From Nocardioides silvaticus (GTDB lineage Bacteria > Actinomycetota > Actinomycetes > Propionibacteriales > Nocardioidaceae), in contig NZ_QGDD01000008.1 of the NCBI RefSeq assembly GCF_003160695.1, forward strand, positions 1-64,000: a DNA stretch of 64,000 bases. Reading direction: 5' to 3'. Made by a program: the position numbers and the translations under genes. Numbering within the stretch: position 1 is the first letter of the stretch; each line of letters starts with the position of its first letter. The notes under the pieces are model-generated. The model ran no database searches and had not been told where the DNA came from. It saw only the letters and a program-made list of their open reading frames with translations. Shown one piece after another: positions 43,269 to 51,907 of this stretch.

Positions 43269-44306
43269 CTAGAACTCCTCGTCGAACCCGACCGCGCCGG
43301 TGACGCCGACCTGGTAGGCCGACACCTTCCGCTCGAAGAAGTTCGAGAGCTCCTGGACGTCCTGGAGCTCCATGAACGCGAGCGGGTTCGTCGAGCCGTA
43401 GATCTGGGGCAGGCCGAGGCGCTCCATCCGCCGGTCGGCGACGTACTCCAGGTAGGAGCGCATGTCGGCGGTCGACAGCCCCGCGACACCCTGGCCCAGC
43501 AGGTCCTCGGCGAACTGCGCCTCGGCGTCGACGCCCTCCATCAGCATCTCCCGGATCTGCTGCTTCATCGCGTCGTCGAACAGGTCCGGCTCCTCCTCCC
43601 GCACCGTGTCGACGACGTCGAACGCGAACGCCATGTGCATCGACTCGTCGCGGAACACCCAGTTGGTCCCGGAGGCGAGCCCGTTGAGGAAGCCGCGGGA
43701 CCGCAGGAAGTACACGTAGGCGAACGCGCCGTAGAAGAACAGCCCCTCGATGACGGCCGCGAAGCAGATCAGGTTGAGCAGGAAGGCCCGACGGTCGTCC
43801 TGCGACACCAGCTCCTGCTTGTCGAAGACCGAGTCGATCCACTTGAAGCAGAAGTCGGCCTTGTGCTTGATCGACGGGATGTTGTCGACGGCGGCGAACG
43901 CCTCGTGCCGCTCCTTCTCGTCGGGCACGTAGGTGTCGAGCAGCGTCAGGTAGAACTGCACGTGCACGGCCTCCTCGAAGAGCTGTCGGCTCAGGTAGAG
44001 CCTGCCCTCCGGCGAGTTGATGTGCTGGTAGAGGTTGAGCACCAGGTTGTTGGCGACGATCGTGTCGCCGGTCGCGAAGAACGCGACCAAGCGGGACACC
44101 AGGTGCCGCTCGGCGTCGCTGAGCCGCTGCAGGTCCTTGAGGTCGGAGTGCAGGTCGACCTCCTCGACGGTCCAGGTGTTCTTGATCGCGTCGCGGTAGC
44201 GGTCGTAGAAGTGCGGGTAGCGCATCGGCCGCAGCGTGAGGTTCATGCCGGGGTCGAGCAGCATCTGGGCGCCGGTGCCGGTGGTCGTCGTGGTCGTGGT
44301 GGTCAT
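43269..44306 (-). CDS. nrdB: Ribonucleotide reductase class Ia beta subunit
   Basis: This is the di-iron radical subunit of 345 aa. Iron ligands and radical site are visible: EEAVHVQFY with Glu112, His115 and tyrosyl-radical candidate Tyr119, and the second DESMH motif in the C-terminal half. The C-terminal tail GAVGFDEEF should dock into the alpha subunit. The N-terminus has eight successive Thr residues, encoded by a near-perfect ACC/ACG run. ATG 44306 overlaps the nrdA stop (ATGA), so both subunits are coupled. Reduces ribonucleotides to deoxyribonucleotides with NrdA in the cytoplasm. Confidence 0.95.
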   Translation of the reverse strand: MTTTTTTTTGTGAQMLLDPGMNLTLRPMRYPHFYDRYRDAIKNTWTVEEVDLHSDLKDLQRLSDAERHLVSRLVAFFATGDTIVANNLVLNLYQHINSPEGRLYLSRQLFEEAVHVQFYLTLLDTYVPDEKERHEAFAAVDNIPSIKHKADFCFKWIDSVFDKQELVSQDDRRAFLLNLICFAAVIEGLFFYGAFAYVYFLRSRGFLNGLASGTNWVFRDESMHMAFAFDVVDTVREEEPDLFDDAMKQQIREMLMEGVDAEAQFAEDLLGQGVAGLSTADMRSYLEYVADRRMERLGLPQIYGSTNPLAFMELQDVQELSNFFERKVSAYQVGVTGAVGFDEEF

Positions 44307-46672
44307 TCGCAGGCCTCGCAGGTCTCGGGGTTCTCGAGCGAGCAGGCGATCGCCGCCTCCGCGCTCACGGTCAGGGTGGTGGGCTCGGCGACGCTCACCG
44401 TCGCCTGCTGGATCCGGGTCGCGGGGCGCGACCGGAGGTAGTACGTCGTCTTCAGGCCGGACTGCCAGGCGTAGCGGTACATCGACGACAGCTTCCCGAT
44501 CGTCGGCCCGGCGATGAACAGGTTGAGCGACTGGCTCTGGTCGACGTACGGCGAGCGCGCGGCCGCGAGGTCGATCAGCGCCTTCTGCGGCAGCTCCCAC
44601 GCGGTCCGGTAGAGCGCACGGACGTCGGCCGGGATCGCCTCGATGCCCTGGACCGAGCCCTCGGCCTTCTTGATCGCCTCCCGCACCTCCGCGGTCCACA
44701 GGCCACGGGACTTGAGCTCGCGGACGAGCGCGGAGTTCACCTGCAGGAACTCTCCGGACAGGGTCTCGCGCTTGAACAGGTTGGACACCTGCGGCTCGAT
44801 GCACTCGTAGCATCCCGCGATCGACGCGATGGTCGCCGTCGGTGCGATCGCCACGAGCAGCGAGTTGCGCAGGCCGGTCGCCGCGACCCGCTCCCGCAGC
44901 TGGTCCCAGCGCTCGGTCTGGGTGGGCGTCACGCCCCACAGGTCGGGCTGCAGCCTGCCTCCTGCCGCCCGGGTCTCCGGGAACGACGGGTGCGCGCCGT
45001 GCCGTTCGGCGAGGTCGGCCGACACCTCGAGCGCGGTCAGGTAGATCTCTTCCTGCACCCTGGTGGAGAGCTCCCGGGCGTCCTCGGAGTCGAAGGGCAG
45101 CCCGAGCGCGAAGAACGCGTCCTGCAGACCCATCAGGCCGAGGCCGACCGGTCGCCAGCGCGGGTTCGAGCGAGCCGCCTGCTCGCTCGGGTAGTAGTTG
45201 ATGTCGATCACCCGGTCGAGCAGCGGCACCGCCGTACGGACGGTGGCACGGAGCGCCTCCCAGTCGATGTCCGAGGTGGTCGAGCCCGTCGAGACCACGT
45301 GCTGCGCGAGGTTGATCGAGCCCAGGTTGCACACCGCGGTCTCGGCGTCCGAGGAGACCTCGATGATCTCCGTGCACAGGTTGGAGAGGTGCACGACCGG
45401 CCCTCCCGGTGAGCCGAGGCCGGTGCCCGTCGCGTCCGTGGTCTGGTTGCACAACCGGTTGGAGGCGTCCTTGAACGTCATCCAGCCGTTGCCGGTCTGC
45501 GCCAGCGTCCGCATCATCCGCCCGTAGAGCTCGCGCGCCTTGAGGGTGCGGACCACGGCGCCGTCCTGCTCGAGCTCGCGGTAGCGCCGGTCGAACGCCT
45601 CGCCCCACAGGTCGGGCAGCTCCGGCGCGACGTCGGGGTCGATGAGCGACCAGTCCTCGTCGGCCTCGACCCGGCGCATGAACTCGTCAGGGATCCAGTT
45701 GGCGAGGTTGAGGTTGTGGGTGCGGCGCGCGTCCTCCCCCGTGTTGTCCCGCAGCTCGAGGAACTCCTCGATGTCGGGGTGCCACGGCTCGAGGTAGACG
45801 CACGCGGCCCCCTTGCGCCGGCCGCCCTGGTTGACGGCGGCGACGCTCGCGTCGAGCGTGCGCAGGAACGGCACGATGCCGTTGGACTGGCCGTTGGTCC
45901 CCCGGATCAGCGCTCCGCGGGAGCGCACCCGCGAGAACGCCAGCCCGATGCCACCGGCGAACTTCGAGAGCTGCGCGACCTGGGTGTAGCGACTGTAGAT
46001 CGACTCCAGCTCGTCGCGCGGGCTGTCGACGAGGTAGCAGGACGACATCTGCGTGTGGCGGGTGCCGGAGTTGAAGAGCGTCGGGCTGGACGGCAGGTAG
46101 GCCAGGCGCGACATCAGCCGGTAGAACTCGATCGCCTCGGCCGGGTGGTGCGCCAGCCCGCAGGCGACACGGAGCAGGAAGTACTGCGGCGTCTCGACGA
46201 CCTGGCGGGTGGTGGGGTGGCGGAGCAGGTAGCGGTCGTAGACCGTGCGCAGACCGAAGTACTCGAACCGACGGTCCGCCTCGCCGTCGATCGCGAAGTC
46301 GAGCTTGCGGGCGTTGTCCTTCACGAACCGGGCCGTCTCGTCCCCGATGAGCCCCTCCGCATGGCCCAGGGAGACCGACTGGCTGAACGACGCCACGCCC
46401 TGGTTGCGGACCTCCTTGTCGATGTAGCCCGCGAGCAGGCGGGCTGCGAGCCGCGAGTACTCGGGCTCCTCGCCGATCAGCTCCGCGGCGGTCTGGATCG
46501 ACAGCCGGTCGAGCTCGGCGGTCGTCGCGCCGTCGTACAGGCCACTGATCGTGCGCGTCGCGACCCGCATCGGGTCGACGTCCTTCAGGTCGCCGCTGAC
46601 GCGGTCGACCGCCCGGACGATCTTGTTGACGTCGACGGCCTCGTCGTCGCCGTTCCTCTTGCGAACCTGCAT
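44303..46672 (-). CDS. nrdA: Ribonucleotide reductase class Ia alpha subunit
   Basis: This catalytic subunit of 789 aa has an N-terminal ATP-cone (MQVRKRNGDDEAVDVNKIVRAV), substrate-site cysteine in MSSCYLVDS, the NLCTEI segment (Asn-Cys-Glu radical triad), the YYLRSRP block and a C-terminal redox-cysteine tail ETCEACE. ATG 46672 is preceded by GAGGAGAG. A 19-bp interspersed palindrome is inserted in frame at 45278-45296 (VVSTGSTT). The 5' leader carries a cobalamin riboswitch, so expression should fall when B12 is plentiful and a B12-dependent reductase can take over. Confidence 0.96.
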   Translation of the reverse strand: MQVRKRNGDDEAVDVNKIVRAVDRVSGDLKDVDPMRVATRTISGLYDGATTAELDRLSIQTAAELIGEEPEYSRLAARLLAGYIDKEVRNQGVASFSQSVSLGHAEGLIGDETARFVKDNARKLDFAIDGEADRRFEYFGLRTVYDRYLLRHPTTRQVVETPQYFLLRVACGLAHHPAEAIEFYRLMSRLAYLPSSPTLFNSGTRHTQMSSCYLVDSPRDELESIYSRYTQVAQLSKFAGGIGLAFSRVRSRGALIRGTNGQSNGIVPFLRTLDASVAAVNQGGRRKGAACVYLEPWHPDIEEFLELRDNTGEDARRTHNLNLANWIPDEFMRRVEADEDWSLIDPDVAPELPDLWGEAFDRRYRELEQDGAVVRTLKARELYGRMMRTLAQTGNGWMTFKDASNRLCNQTTDATGTGLGSPGGPVVHLSNLCTEIIEVSSDAETAVCNLGSINLAQHVVSTGSTTSDIDWEALRATVRTAVPLLDRVIDINYYPSEQAARSNPRWRPVGLGLMGLQDAFFALGLPFDSEDARELSTRVQEEIYLTALEVSADLAERHGAHPSFPETRAAGGRLQPDLWGVTPTQTERWDQLRERVAATGLRNSLLVAIAPTATIASIAGCYECIEPQVSNLFKRETLSGEFLQVNSALVRELKSRGLWTAEVREAIKKAEGSVQGIEAIPADVRALYRTAWELPQKALIDLAAARSPYVDQSQSLNLFIAGPTIGKLSSMYRYAWQSGLKTTYYLRSRPATRIQQATVSVAEPTTLTVSAEAAIACSLENPETCEACE
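45278..45296. repeat. 19-bp interspersed palindrome inside nrdA
   Basis: GGTCGAGC-CC-GTCGAGACC. It is the same element as at 57026-57044 and (reverse complement) 54013-54031, differing only in the two central bases. It is translated on the minus strand as part of VVSTGSTTSD and keeps the frame. Confidence 0.85.
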
Positions 46673-46692
46673 CGTCTCTCTCCTCGCGAGAA

Positions 46693-46717
46693 CGTGTCCG
46701 GAAGGCCCGAGGACACG
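46693..46717 (-). promoter_or_regulatory. Stem-loop before nrdA, probable riboswitch expression platform
   Basis: CGTGTCC and GGACACG (46711-46717 and 46693-46699, read on the minus strand) form a perfect 7-bp stem with an 11-nt loop about 20 nt before the nrdA start codon, next to the GAGGAGAG ribosome site. Its position between the B12 aptamer and the gene suggests the switching element. Whether it blocks translation or transcription is not clear, because no T-run follows. Confidence 0.5.
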
Positions 46718-46782
46718 TCGCGAGTGAGCGGCGTCGGCCTTCCCACGAGGCCTCGGACCACCGCGCCCGACGGGTGCGGTGC

Positions 46783-46948
46783 GCTGGCAGGTCTTCGGAC
46801 TCGCGGGCACGTCCTCGCGGACGCCTACTGGCCGTCGCTTCCCAGGTCGCCGTGCGACCCAGTGCTGTTGACGGCGGTCGTTCCCACTCACCGCTGCGGG
46901 GCAGTCCCGGAGTCACACCGGGTTCCCTCTTGCCTCGACCGGTCTGGC
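46783..46948 (-). ncRNA. Cobalamin (B12) riboswitch upstream of nrdAB
   Basis: On the minus strand the conserved blocks of the cobalamin aptamer occur in order: GAGGGAACCCGGTGTGACTC, then GGGACTGCCCCGCAGCGGTG, then CTGGGAAGCGACGGCCAGTA, and finally the B12 box GCGAGTCCGAAGACCTGCC. The latter is within 46786-46805. B12 riboswitches upstream of class Ia nrdAB are known from Streptomyces, where B12 shuts off this reductase in favour of class II NrdJ. The boundaries are estimated from the conserved blocks. Confidence 0.93.
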
Positions 46949-46971
46949 TGACCGGTCGAACCAGCTGCGTT

Positions 46972-47020
46972 GCACACGATATGTAGGGGCGGCGGCAATT
47001 CCTGGGACCACATGTTGTGT
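46972..47020 (-). promoter_or_regulatory. Two candidate NrdR boxes in the nrdAB promoter region
   Basis: Two imperfect 16-bp matches to the NrdR box (ACAC-WATAT-NTW-GTGT type) lie at 46972-46987 (GCACACGATATGTAGG on the plus strand) and 47005-47020 (GGACCACATGTTGTGT), 33 bp apart, close to the three-turn spacing of known pairs. TACATAT within the first could double as a -10. The matches are partial (about 10-11 of 16), so confidence is limited. Confidence 0.4.
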
Positions 47021-47060
47021 CGGCGTGTCCCGAGGAGCTCGCGGTCGCGGAGATGCGGAA

Positions 47061-47096
47061 CGGCCCGCGTCCTGTGTCGCCACAGGTCGCGGGCCG
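47061..47096. terminator. Strong intrinsic terminator after tRNA-Asn
   Basis: CGGCCCGCG (47061-47069) pairs with CGCGGGCCG (47088-47096), and inside it CCTGTG pairs with CACAGG (47071-47076, 47081-47086), leaving a 4-nt loop. On the minus strand it follows the tRNA-Asn gene at 8 nt, so it ends that transcript. On the plus strand it is followed by TTCTGTCT, so it could work in both directions and insulate nrdAB. Confidence 0.85.
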
Positions 47097-47103
47097 TTCT
47101 GTC

Positions 47104-47179
47104 TGGCTCCCCCGGTTGGACTCGAACCAACAACCCTCCGGTTAACAGCCGAATGCTCTGCCAGTTGAGCTACAGGGGA
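47104..47179 (-). tRNA. tRNA-Asn (GUU)
   Basis: The minus strand folds into a complete 76-nt tRNA. Acceptor TCCCCTG pairs with CGGGGGA (one wobble), D arm is GCTC-AACTGGCA-GAGC, and the anticodon loop CTGTTAA carries GUU. The T arm is GTTGG-TTCGAGT-CCAAC, the discriminator is G and CCA is encoded. Followed by a strong terminator. Confidence 0.97.
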
Positions 47180-47253
47180 TCGACCGCCGGTCTCGCCGAC
47201 GGCCCGCACAGGTTAGCAAGGTCACGCCGGGGCGAGAAAATCGGAGGGGTCCC

Positions 47254-47760
47254 TCAACCGCCGACGTCGCCCCGGGCCAGCGTGAGCGCCTCGTCGACCA
47301 CCGTCGCGACGGCCGGGTCGTCAGGGTCCAGGCCGGCGTCGTACTCGACGAACCACGCGACGGGGCCGCGCCCGGACGGCGCCCGACGACCCAGGACCCG
47401 GGCACCGAGCCGGCCGCGGACGGGCACGTGGCGCTGGACGACCATGCTCGCGGTCACCCGTTCGCGCACCAGCGATAGCAACCGGTCGGCGTCGGTCAGC
47501 CGGAGCAGGTGCTCGGGGCGGACCTCGCCGTAGCTGCCGACCTCGACCACGTGGAGCACGCTCTCGTCGGTGTCCCACTCGGCGGTAGCGATCTCCTCCC
47601 AGGGCAGTCGGAGCGGCTCCGGGTCGGGCAGGTGGAGGGCGTCGCGGGAGCCACCGACCGTTGCGCCGTCGGCGGTCGCGGCCCAGGCGAGCAGCCGCTC
47701 ACCGCGGGCCAGCGTGGGCACCCGGGCCTTCCGTCGGTGGTCGAGCCTCACGAGACCCAC
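47254..47760 (-). CDS. Conserved hypothetical protein next to dnaG
   Basis: This encodes 168 aa beginning at GTG 47760, immediately after the dnaG stop. The sequence is a soluble, mostly beta N-terminal half (RVPTLARGERLLAWAATADG, LPWEEIATAEWDTDESVLHVVEVG), reminiscent of PH-like domains, and a helical C-terminus. It is translationally adjacent to primase and probably co-transcribed. I know it only as an uncharacterised actinobacterial neighbour of dnaG. Confidence 0.75.
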   Translation of the reverse strand: MGLVRLDHRRKARVPTLARGERLLAWAATADGATVGGSRDALHLPDPEPLRLPWEEIATAEWDTDESVLHVVEVGSYGEVRPEHLLRLTDADRLLSLVRERVTASMVVQRHVPVRGRLGARVLGRRAPSGRGPVAWFVEYDAGLDPDDPAVATVVDEALTLARGDVGG

Positions 47761-49638
47761 TCAAGCCCCCACGATCCGGTCGCGGAGGCCACGACGGTGC
47801 TGCTCGAGCGCGGCGAGCTCACCGAACATCTTGTTGTACTCCGCCGCCTCGTCCACCGGGTTGGTGCGCTGGAGCCGTGACTTCACCGCCGCGATCCGCC
47901 GGAGCGCGGTGAGCTCCAGCAGGCGGAACACGTGCAACCCGACGTACGACGCGTCCGGCTCGCCCCGCGTCGGGATCGGCTCGACCGCGAGTGCGCTCAC
48001 GGCACTCGCGACCTCGGGGTCGTTCGCGCTGTCACGGACCTTGTTGGCCCAGTCCGCGTCGCCGTCACCGGCGGCCACGCCGCCCGCAGCCTCAACCAAC
48101 ATCCACACGCTGCGGTAGGTCGGGTGGGTGAAGTCGTTGGCGCCGATGTCGGCCGTGGTGCGACCGATGGCGATCGGGTGCTGGAGAACGAGCTTGAGCG
48201 TCTCCCGCTCGAGCTTGAAACGCGGGTCGCGCAGGTCCGGCAGCTCCTTGCGCGGCCTCGCCGATACGTCCTCGACGGGCGGGGCGGGACGGTCCCCGTT
48301 CTTGGATCTGCGTCCGGAGGCCCGTCGCACCTCGGCGAGAACGGTATTGGTGTCGATGTCCGCGCCGATCATCCTCGAGATCTCTTGTGCGAAGGCGGTC
48401 ACCTTCGACTGGTCGCGGACGGAGGACACCAGAAGTGCAGCGTCGCGCATCGCGTCGATCCGCCCATCTGCACGGTCGAGGTCGAATTTCCGCACCACGT
48501 TGCCGAGGACGAACCGGTAGAGCGGCTGGCGGGTCGCGATCAGCTCGCGCACGGCGGCGTCGTCCTTCTTGATCCGCAGATCGCAAGGGTCCATGCCGTC
48601 GGGGGCGATGGCGACGTAGGTCTGCGCGACATACTTCTCATCGCTCTGGAACACCTTGAGCGCCGCCTTCTGCCCGGGCTCATCGCCGTCGAACGTGAAG
48701 ATGATCTCGCCGCGGAACTCCTCGTGGTCGGCCAGCAGTCTTCGGAGCACCTTCGCGTGCTCGTCGCCGAAGGCCGTGCCACAGGTGGCGACCGCTGTCG
48801 TCACGCCGGAGAGGTGGCACGCCATCACGTCGGTGTAGCCCTCGACGACGACCGCCTGCGACGTCCGCGCCATGTCGCGCCGGGCCAGGTCCACGCCGTA
48901 GAGCACCTGGCTCTTCTTGTAGATCGGCGTCTCGGGGGTGTTGAGGTACTTCGCCTCGATCTTGTCGTCGTCGAAGATCCGCCGGGCGCCGAAGCCGATC
49001 GTGTCGCTGTTGGTCTCCCGGATCGGCCACAGCAGGCGGCCACGGAACCGGTCGTAGGGCCCGCGCCCGACCGCCACCAGCCCGGCGGCGACCACCTCGT
49101 CGAGCGTGAACCTCCGGTCTCGCAGGTGCTGCCAGAGGGCGTCGCCGTCGCGCGGCGCGAAGCCGACACCGAAATGCTGGGCCGCCGCCTGGTCGAACCC
49201 ACGCTGGTCGAGGAACTGCCGGGCCTGGAGCGCCTCCGGCGTGCCGAGCTGGGTGGCGTAGTACTCCTGCGCCACCGCGTGCGCCTCGATCAGCCGTCGC
49301 CGCTGCGGGCCCTTGGGCCGGTCCTCGTAGCCGCCCTCCTCCCGGCGCAGCTGAACGCCGTACTTGTCCGCCAGCCGTTCCACCGCCTCGACGAAGGTCA
49401 GCCCGTCGATCTTTTGAAGGAAGCCGATGACGTCGCCGCCCTCTCCGCAGCCGAAACAGTAGAATCCGCGGCCTGGGCGCACGTTGAACGACGGGGACTT
49501 CTCGTCGTGGAACGGGCACAAGCCCTTGAGTGAACCCCCACCGGCGTTACGGAGCGTGACGTACGCCGAGACGACGTCCTCGATCTTGGCCTTCTCGCGC
49601 ACCTCGGCGATGTCTTCATCGCGGATCCGGCCGGCCAT
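47761..49638 (-). CDS. dnaG: DNA primase
   Basis: This primase of 625 aa makes RNA primers for replication. It has an N-terminal zinc-binding domain (Cys41, His44, Cys61, Cys64 in CPFH...CFGC), a TOPRIM core with VVVEGYTD and FTFDGDEPGQKAA, and a C-terminal helicase-binding domain. The length is normal. ATG 49638 is preceded by a TAGGAT -10 at only 6 nt, so the message appears leaderless. Confidence 0.96.
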   Translation of the reverse strand: MAGRIRDEDIAEVREKAKIEDVVSAYVTLRNAGGGSLKGLCPFHDEKSPSFNVRPGRGFYCFGCGEGGDVIGFLQKIDGLTFVEAVERLADKYGVQLRREEGGYEDRPKGPQRRRLIEAHAVAQEYYATQLGTPEALQARQFLDQRGFDQAAAQHFGVGFAPRDGDALWQHLRDRRFTLDEVVAAGLVAVGRGPYDRFRGRLLWPIRETNSDTIGFGARRIFDDDKIEAKYLNTPETPIYKKSQVLYGVDLARRDMARTSQAVVVEGYTDVMACHLSGVTTAVATCGTAFGDEHAKVLRRLLADHEEFRGEIIFTFDGDEPGQKAALKVFQSDEKYVAQTYVAIAPDGMDPCDLRIKKDDAAVRELIATRQPLYRFVLGNVVRKFDLDRADGRIDAMRDAALLVSSVRDQSKVTAFAQEISRMIGADIDTNTVLAEVRRASGRRSKNGDRPAPPVEDVSARPRKELPDLRDPRFKLERETLKLVLQHPIAIGRTTADIGANDFTHPTYRSVWMLVEAAGGVAAGDGDADWANKVRDSANDPEVASAVSALAVEPIPTRGEPDASYVGLHVFRLLELTALRRIAAVKSRLQRTNPVDEAAEYNKMFGELAALEQHRRGLRDRIVGA

Positions 49639-49644
49639 GCGGCG

Positions 49645-49674
49645 ATCCTAGGCGCAGGCTCCGACGAGGCGTCA
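49645..49674 (-). promoter_or_regulatory. Candidate dnaG promoter
   Basis: On the minus strand TGACGC (49669-49674) and TAGGAT (49645-49650) are 18 bp apart, and the -10 ends 6 nt before the dnaG ATG, giving a leaderless transcript. The -35 overlaps the final codon region of the upstream dehydrogenase gene. Confidence 0.5.
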
Positions 49675-50583
49675 GTACTCCCCCACCATCACGTTCGCCA
49701 GCGGCTCGCCCGCGGCGAACCGGCGCAGCTGGTCGCGCACCAGCCGGTGGGCGCGCGGCCACATGGCGCTGCTCGCGCCGCCGACGTGGGGCGAGATCAG
49801 CAGGTTGGGGGCCTGCCAGAGCGGGTGGTCGGCGGGCAGCGGCTCGGGGTCCACCACGTCGACGGCGGCGGAGATCCGGTCGGTGGCCAGCGCGGCGACC
49901 AGGTCGTCGGTCACGACCACCGGTCCGCGGGCGACGTTGACGAGCAGCGCGCCGTCCTTCATCCGCGAGAGGAACGAGCTGTCGACCAGCCCACGGGTCT
50001 CGGTCGTCAGCGGGACGATCAGGATGACGACGTCGGCCTCCGGCAGCAGCGCCGGCAGCTCGTCGATCCCGTGCACCCCGTCGCGGGCCGTCCGCGCGAC
50101 CGGGACGACATCGGCCTCGAACGGCGTCAGCCGGGCGTGGACGGCCCGCCCGACGGCGCCGTACCCGACGACGAGGACCCGCTTGTCCGCCAGCGCCGGC
50201 CGCCATCCGGGCGTCCACTCGTGCCGACCCTGGGCGCGGACGAAGGCGGGGATCCCGCGCAGCGAGGCCAGGGTGAGGGTCAACGCGAGCTCGGCGGTCG
50301 AGGCGTCGTGGATGCCGCGCCCGTTGCAGAGGGTCACGCCCTCCGGGATGCGGTCGCGGATGTTGTCGACGCCGGCCGTGAGCGTCTGCACGACCCGGAC
50401 GCTGGTCATCTGCCCGATGACCTCGGCCAGCCGTGGCCCGACCTGGTAGGGCGGCACGTAGAACGCGACCTCGCCGACCGAGTCGGGCACCTCGACGGTC
50501 GGGTCGACCACCTCGTAGCGAAGGCCGGCAGGGGCGTCACCGAGCAGCGCCGGCTCGAACGGCAGCCAGACCAGTGCACTCAC
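49672..50583 (-). CDS. D-2-hydroxyacid dehydrogenase family protein
   Basis: This NAD-dependent dehydrogenase of 303 aa has a Rossmann motif VLVVGYGAVGRAVHARL, substrate/cofactor Arg in NVARGPVVV, catalytic Glu in DVVDPEPLP and His in SPHVGG. Family members reduce 2-keto acids (glyoxylate, hydroxypyruvate, phosphoglycerate); the substrate is not fixed. GTG 50583 (VSALVWLP) is used because family resemblance starts there and it abuts the divergent dgt gene with 46 bp between. An upstream open frame to 50907 is rejected. Confidence 0.9.
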   Translation of the reverse strand: MSALVWLPFEPALLGDAPAGLRYEVVDPTVEVPDSVGEVAFYVPPYQVGPRLAEVIGQMTSVRVVQTLTAGVDNIRDRIPEGVTLCNGRGIHDASTAELALTLTLASLRGIPAFVRAQGRHEWTPGWRPALADKRVLVVGYGAVGRAVHARLTPFEADVVPVARTARDGVHGIDELPALLPEADVVILIVPLTTETRGLVDSSFLSRMKDGALLVNVARGPVVVTDDLVAALATDRISAAVDVVDPEPLPADHPLWQAPNLLISPHVGGASSAMWPRAHRLVRDQLRRFAAGEPLANVMVGEY

Positions 50584-50629
50584 GGTCCGCGAGCCTACGC
50601 GTCCGGGGACGGGCGGTAGTGTCCCGCCG

Positions 50630-51907
50630 GTGGAGCCGGTGCACGCTGTCGAGGAGCGGTACGGCGAGGCCGATCGCGAGCGGATCGTCCCCGAGCCGCC
50701 GAAGCGGGTCGACGCGCCGGAGCGCAAGCCGTTCGAGCGCGACCGCGCCCGCGTCGTCCACGCCGCGTCCTTCCGCCGGCTGGCGGCGAAGACCCAGGTG
50801 GTCGGGCCGCAGAGCGACGACTTCGTGCGCAACCGGCTCACCCACAGCCTCGAGGTCGCCCAGATCGCCCGTGACCTCTCCCGCGCCCTCGGCACCCACC
50901 CCGACATCGCCGAGACGGCCGCGCTGGCCCACGACCTCGGGCACCCGCCGTTCGGTCACAACGGCGAGCGTGCGCTCCACCGGCTCGCGGCCGGTTGCGG
51001 CGGGTTCGAGGGCAACGCGCAGACCCTGCGGCTGCTGACCCGGCTGGAGGCGAAGTCCATGGACGATGCCGGCGCCTCCGTCGGGCTCAACCTGACCCGC
51101 GCGACGCTCGACGCGTGCACGAAGTACCCCTGGCCGTTGGCCGACGCGCCCGTGCCCGGCGGCGTGCACAGCGACGGGATGACGCGAGAGGGCGCGAAGT
51201 TCGGGGTGTACGACGACGACCGGCCCGCCTTCGACTGGCTGCGCACCGGCGCTCCGGACGGTCGGCGCTGCGTCGAGGCTCAGGTCATGGACCTGGCCGA
51301 CGACGTCGCCTACTCCGTGCACGACGTCGAGGACGGCACCGTCGCCGGCCGGATCGACCTCACCCAGCTCGACCGTCCGGCGGTCTGGGAGACGGTGCGG
51401 GCGTGGTACGCCCCGGACGCGACCGACGACGAGCTCGACGAGGTGCTCGACCGGCTGCAGCGGGTCGGCAGCTGGCCGCGCTCGTCGTACGACGGCACCC
51501 GGGCCAGCCTGGCGGCGCTGAAGAACCTCACGAGCGACCTCATCGGCAGGTTCTGCGGCGCGGTCCAGCAGGCGACGTTCGCCGCGAGCGACGGCCCGTT
51601 CGTCCGCTACCAGGCCGACCTGGTCATCCCGGACGACACCTGGACGGAGATCACCGCACTCAAGGGCATCGCGGCCCACTACGTGATGCAGGCTGACGAC
51701 CGGGTCGCCCTGCAGGCCCGTCAGCGCGAGCTCCTGGCCGAGCTGGTCGCGATGCTGCTCGACCGCGCCCCGGACGAGCTCGACGAGGCCTTCCTCGGCG
51801 ACTGGCGCGCTGCAGCGGACGACGGCGCCCGGCTGCGCGTCGTCATCGACCAGGTCGCGTCGTTGACCGACGCCTCAGCGCTGAGCTGGCACGCGCGGCT
51901 GACGTAG
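50630..51907 (+). CDS. dgt: Deoxyguanosinetriphosphate triphosphohydrolase-like protein
   Basis: This HD-domain dNTPase of 425 aa has the metal-binding set His72 (RLTHSLEVAQ) and His101-Asp102 with His105 (HDLGHPPFGHNGE), plus a second Asp in MDLADDVAYSVHD. It hydrolyses dNTPs to deoxynucleosides and triphosphate, adjusting pools near dnaG. GTG 50630 follows a TAGTGT -10-like hexamer (50618-50623) by 6 nt, so it appears leaderless. Its last 33 bp overlap the convergent DUF4184 gene. Confidence 0.94.
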   Translation: MEPVHAVEERYGEADRERIVPEPPKRVDAPERKPFERDRARVVHAASFRRLAAKTQVVGPQSDDFVRNRLTHSLEVAQIARDLSRALGTHPDIAETAALAHDLGHPPFGHNGERALHRLAAGCGGFEGNAQTLRLLTRLEAKSMDDAGASVGLNLTRATLDACTKYPWPLADAPVPGGVHSDGMTREGAKFGVYDDDRPAFDWLRTGAPDGRRCVEAQVMDLADDVAYSVHDVEDGTVAGRIDLTQLDRPAVWETVRAWYAPDATDDELDEVLDRLQRVGSWPRSSYDGTRASLAALKNLTSDLIGRFCGAVQQATFAASDGPFVRYQADLVIPDDTWTEITALKGIAAHYVMQADDRVALQARQRELLAELVAMLLDRAPDELDEAFLGDWRAAADDGARLRVVIDQVASLTDASALSWHARLT

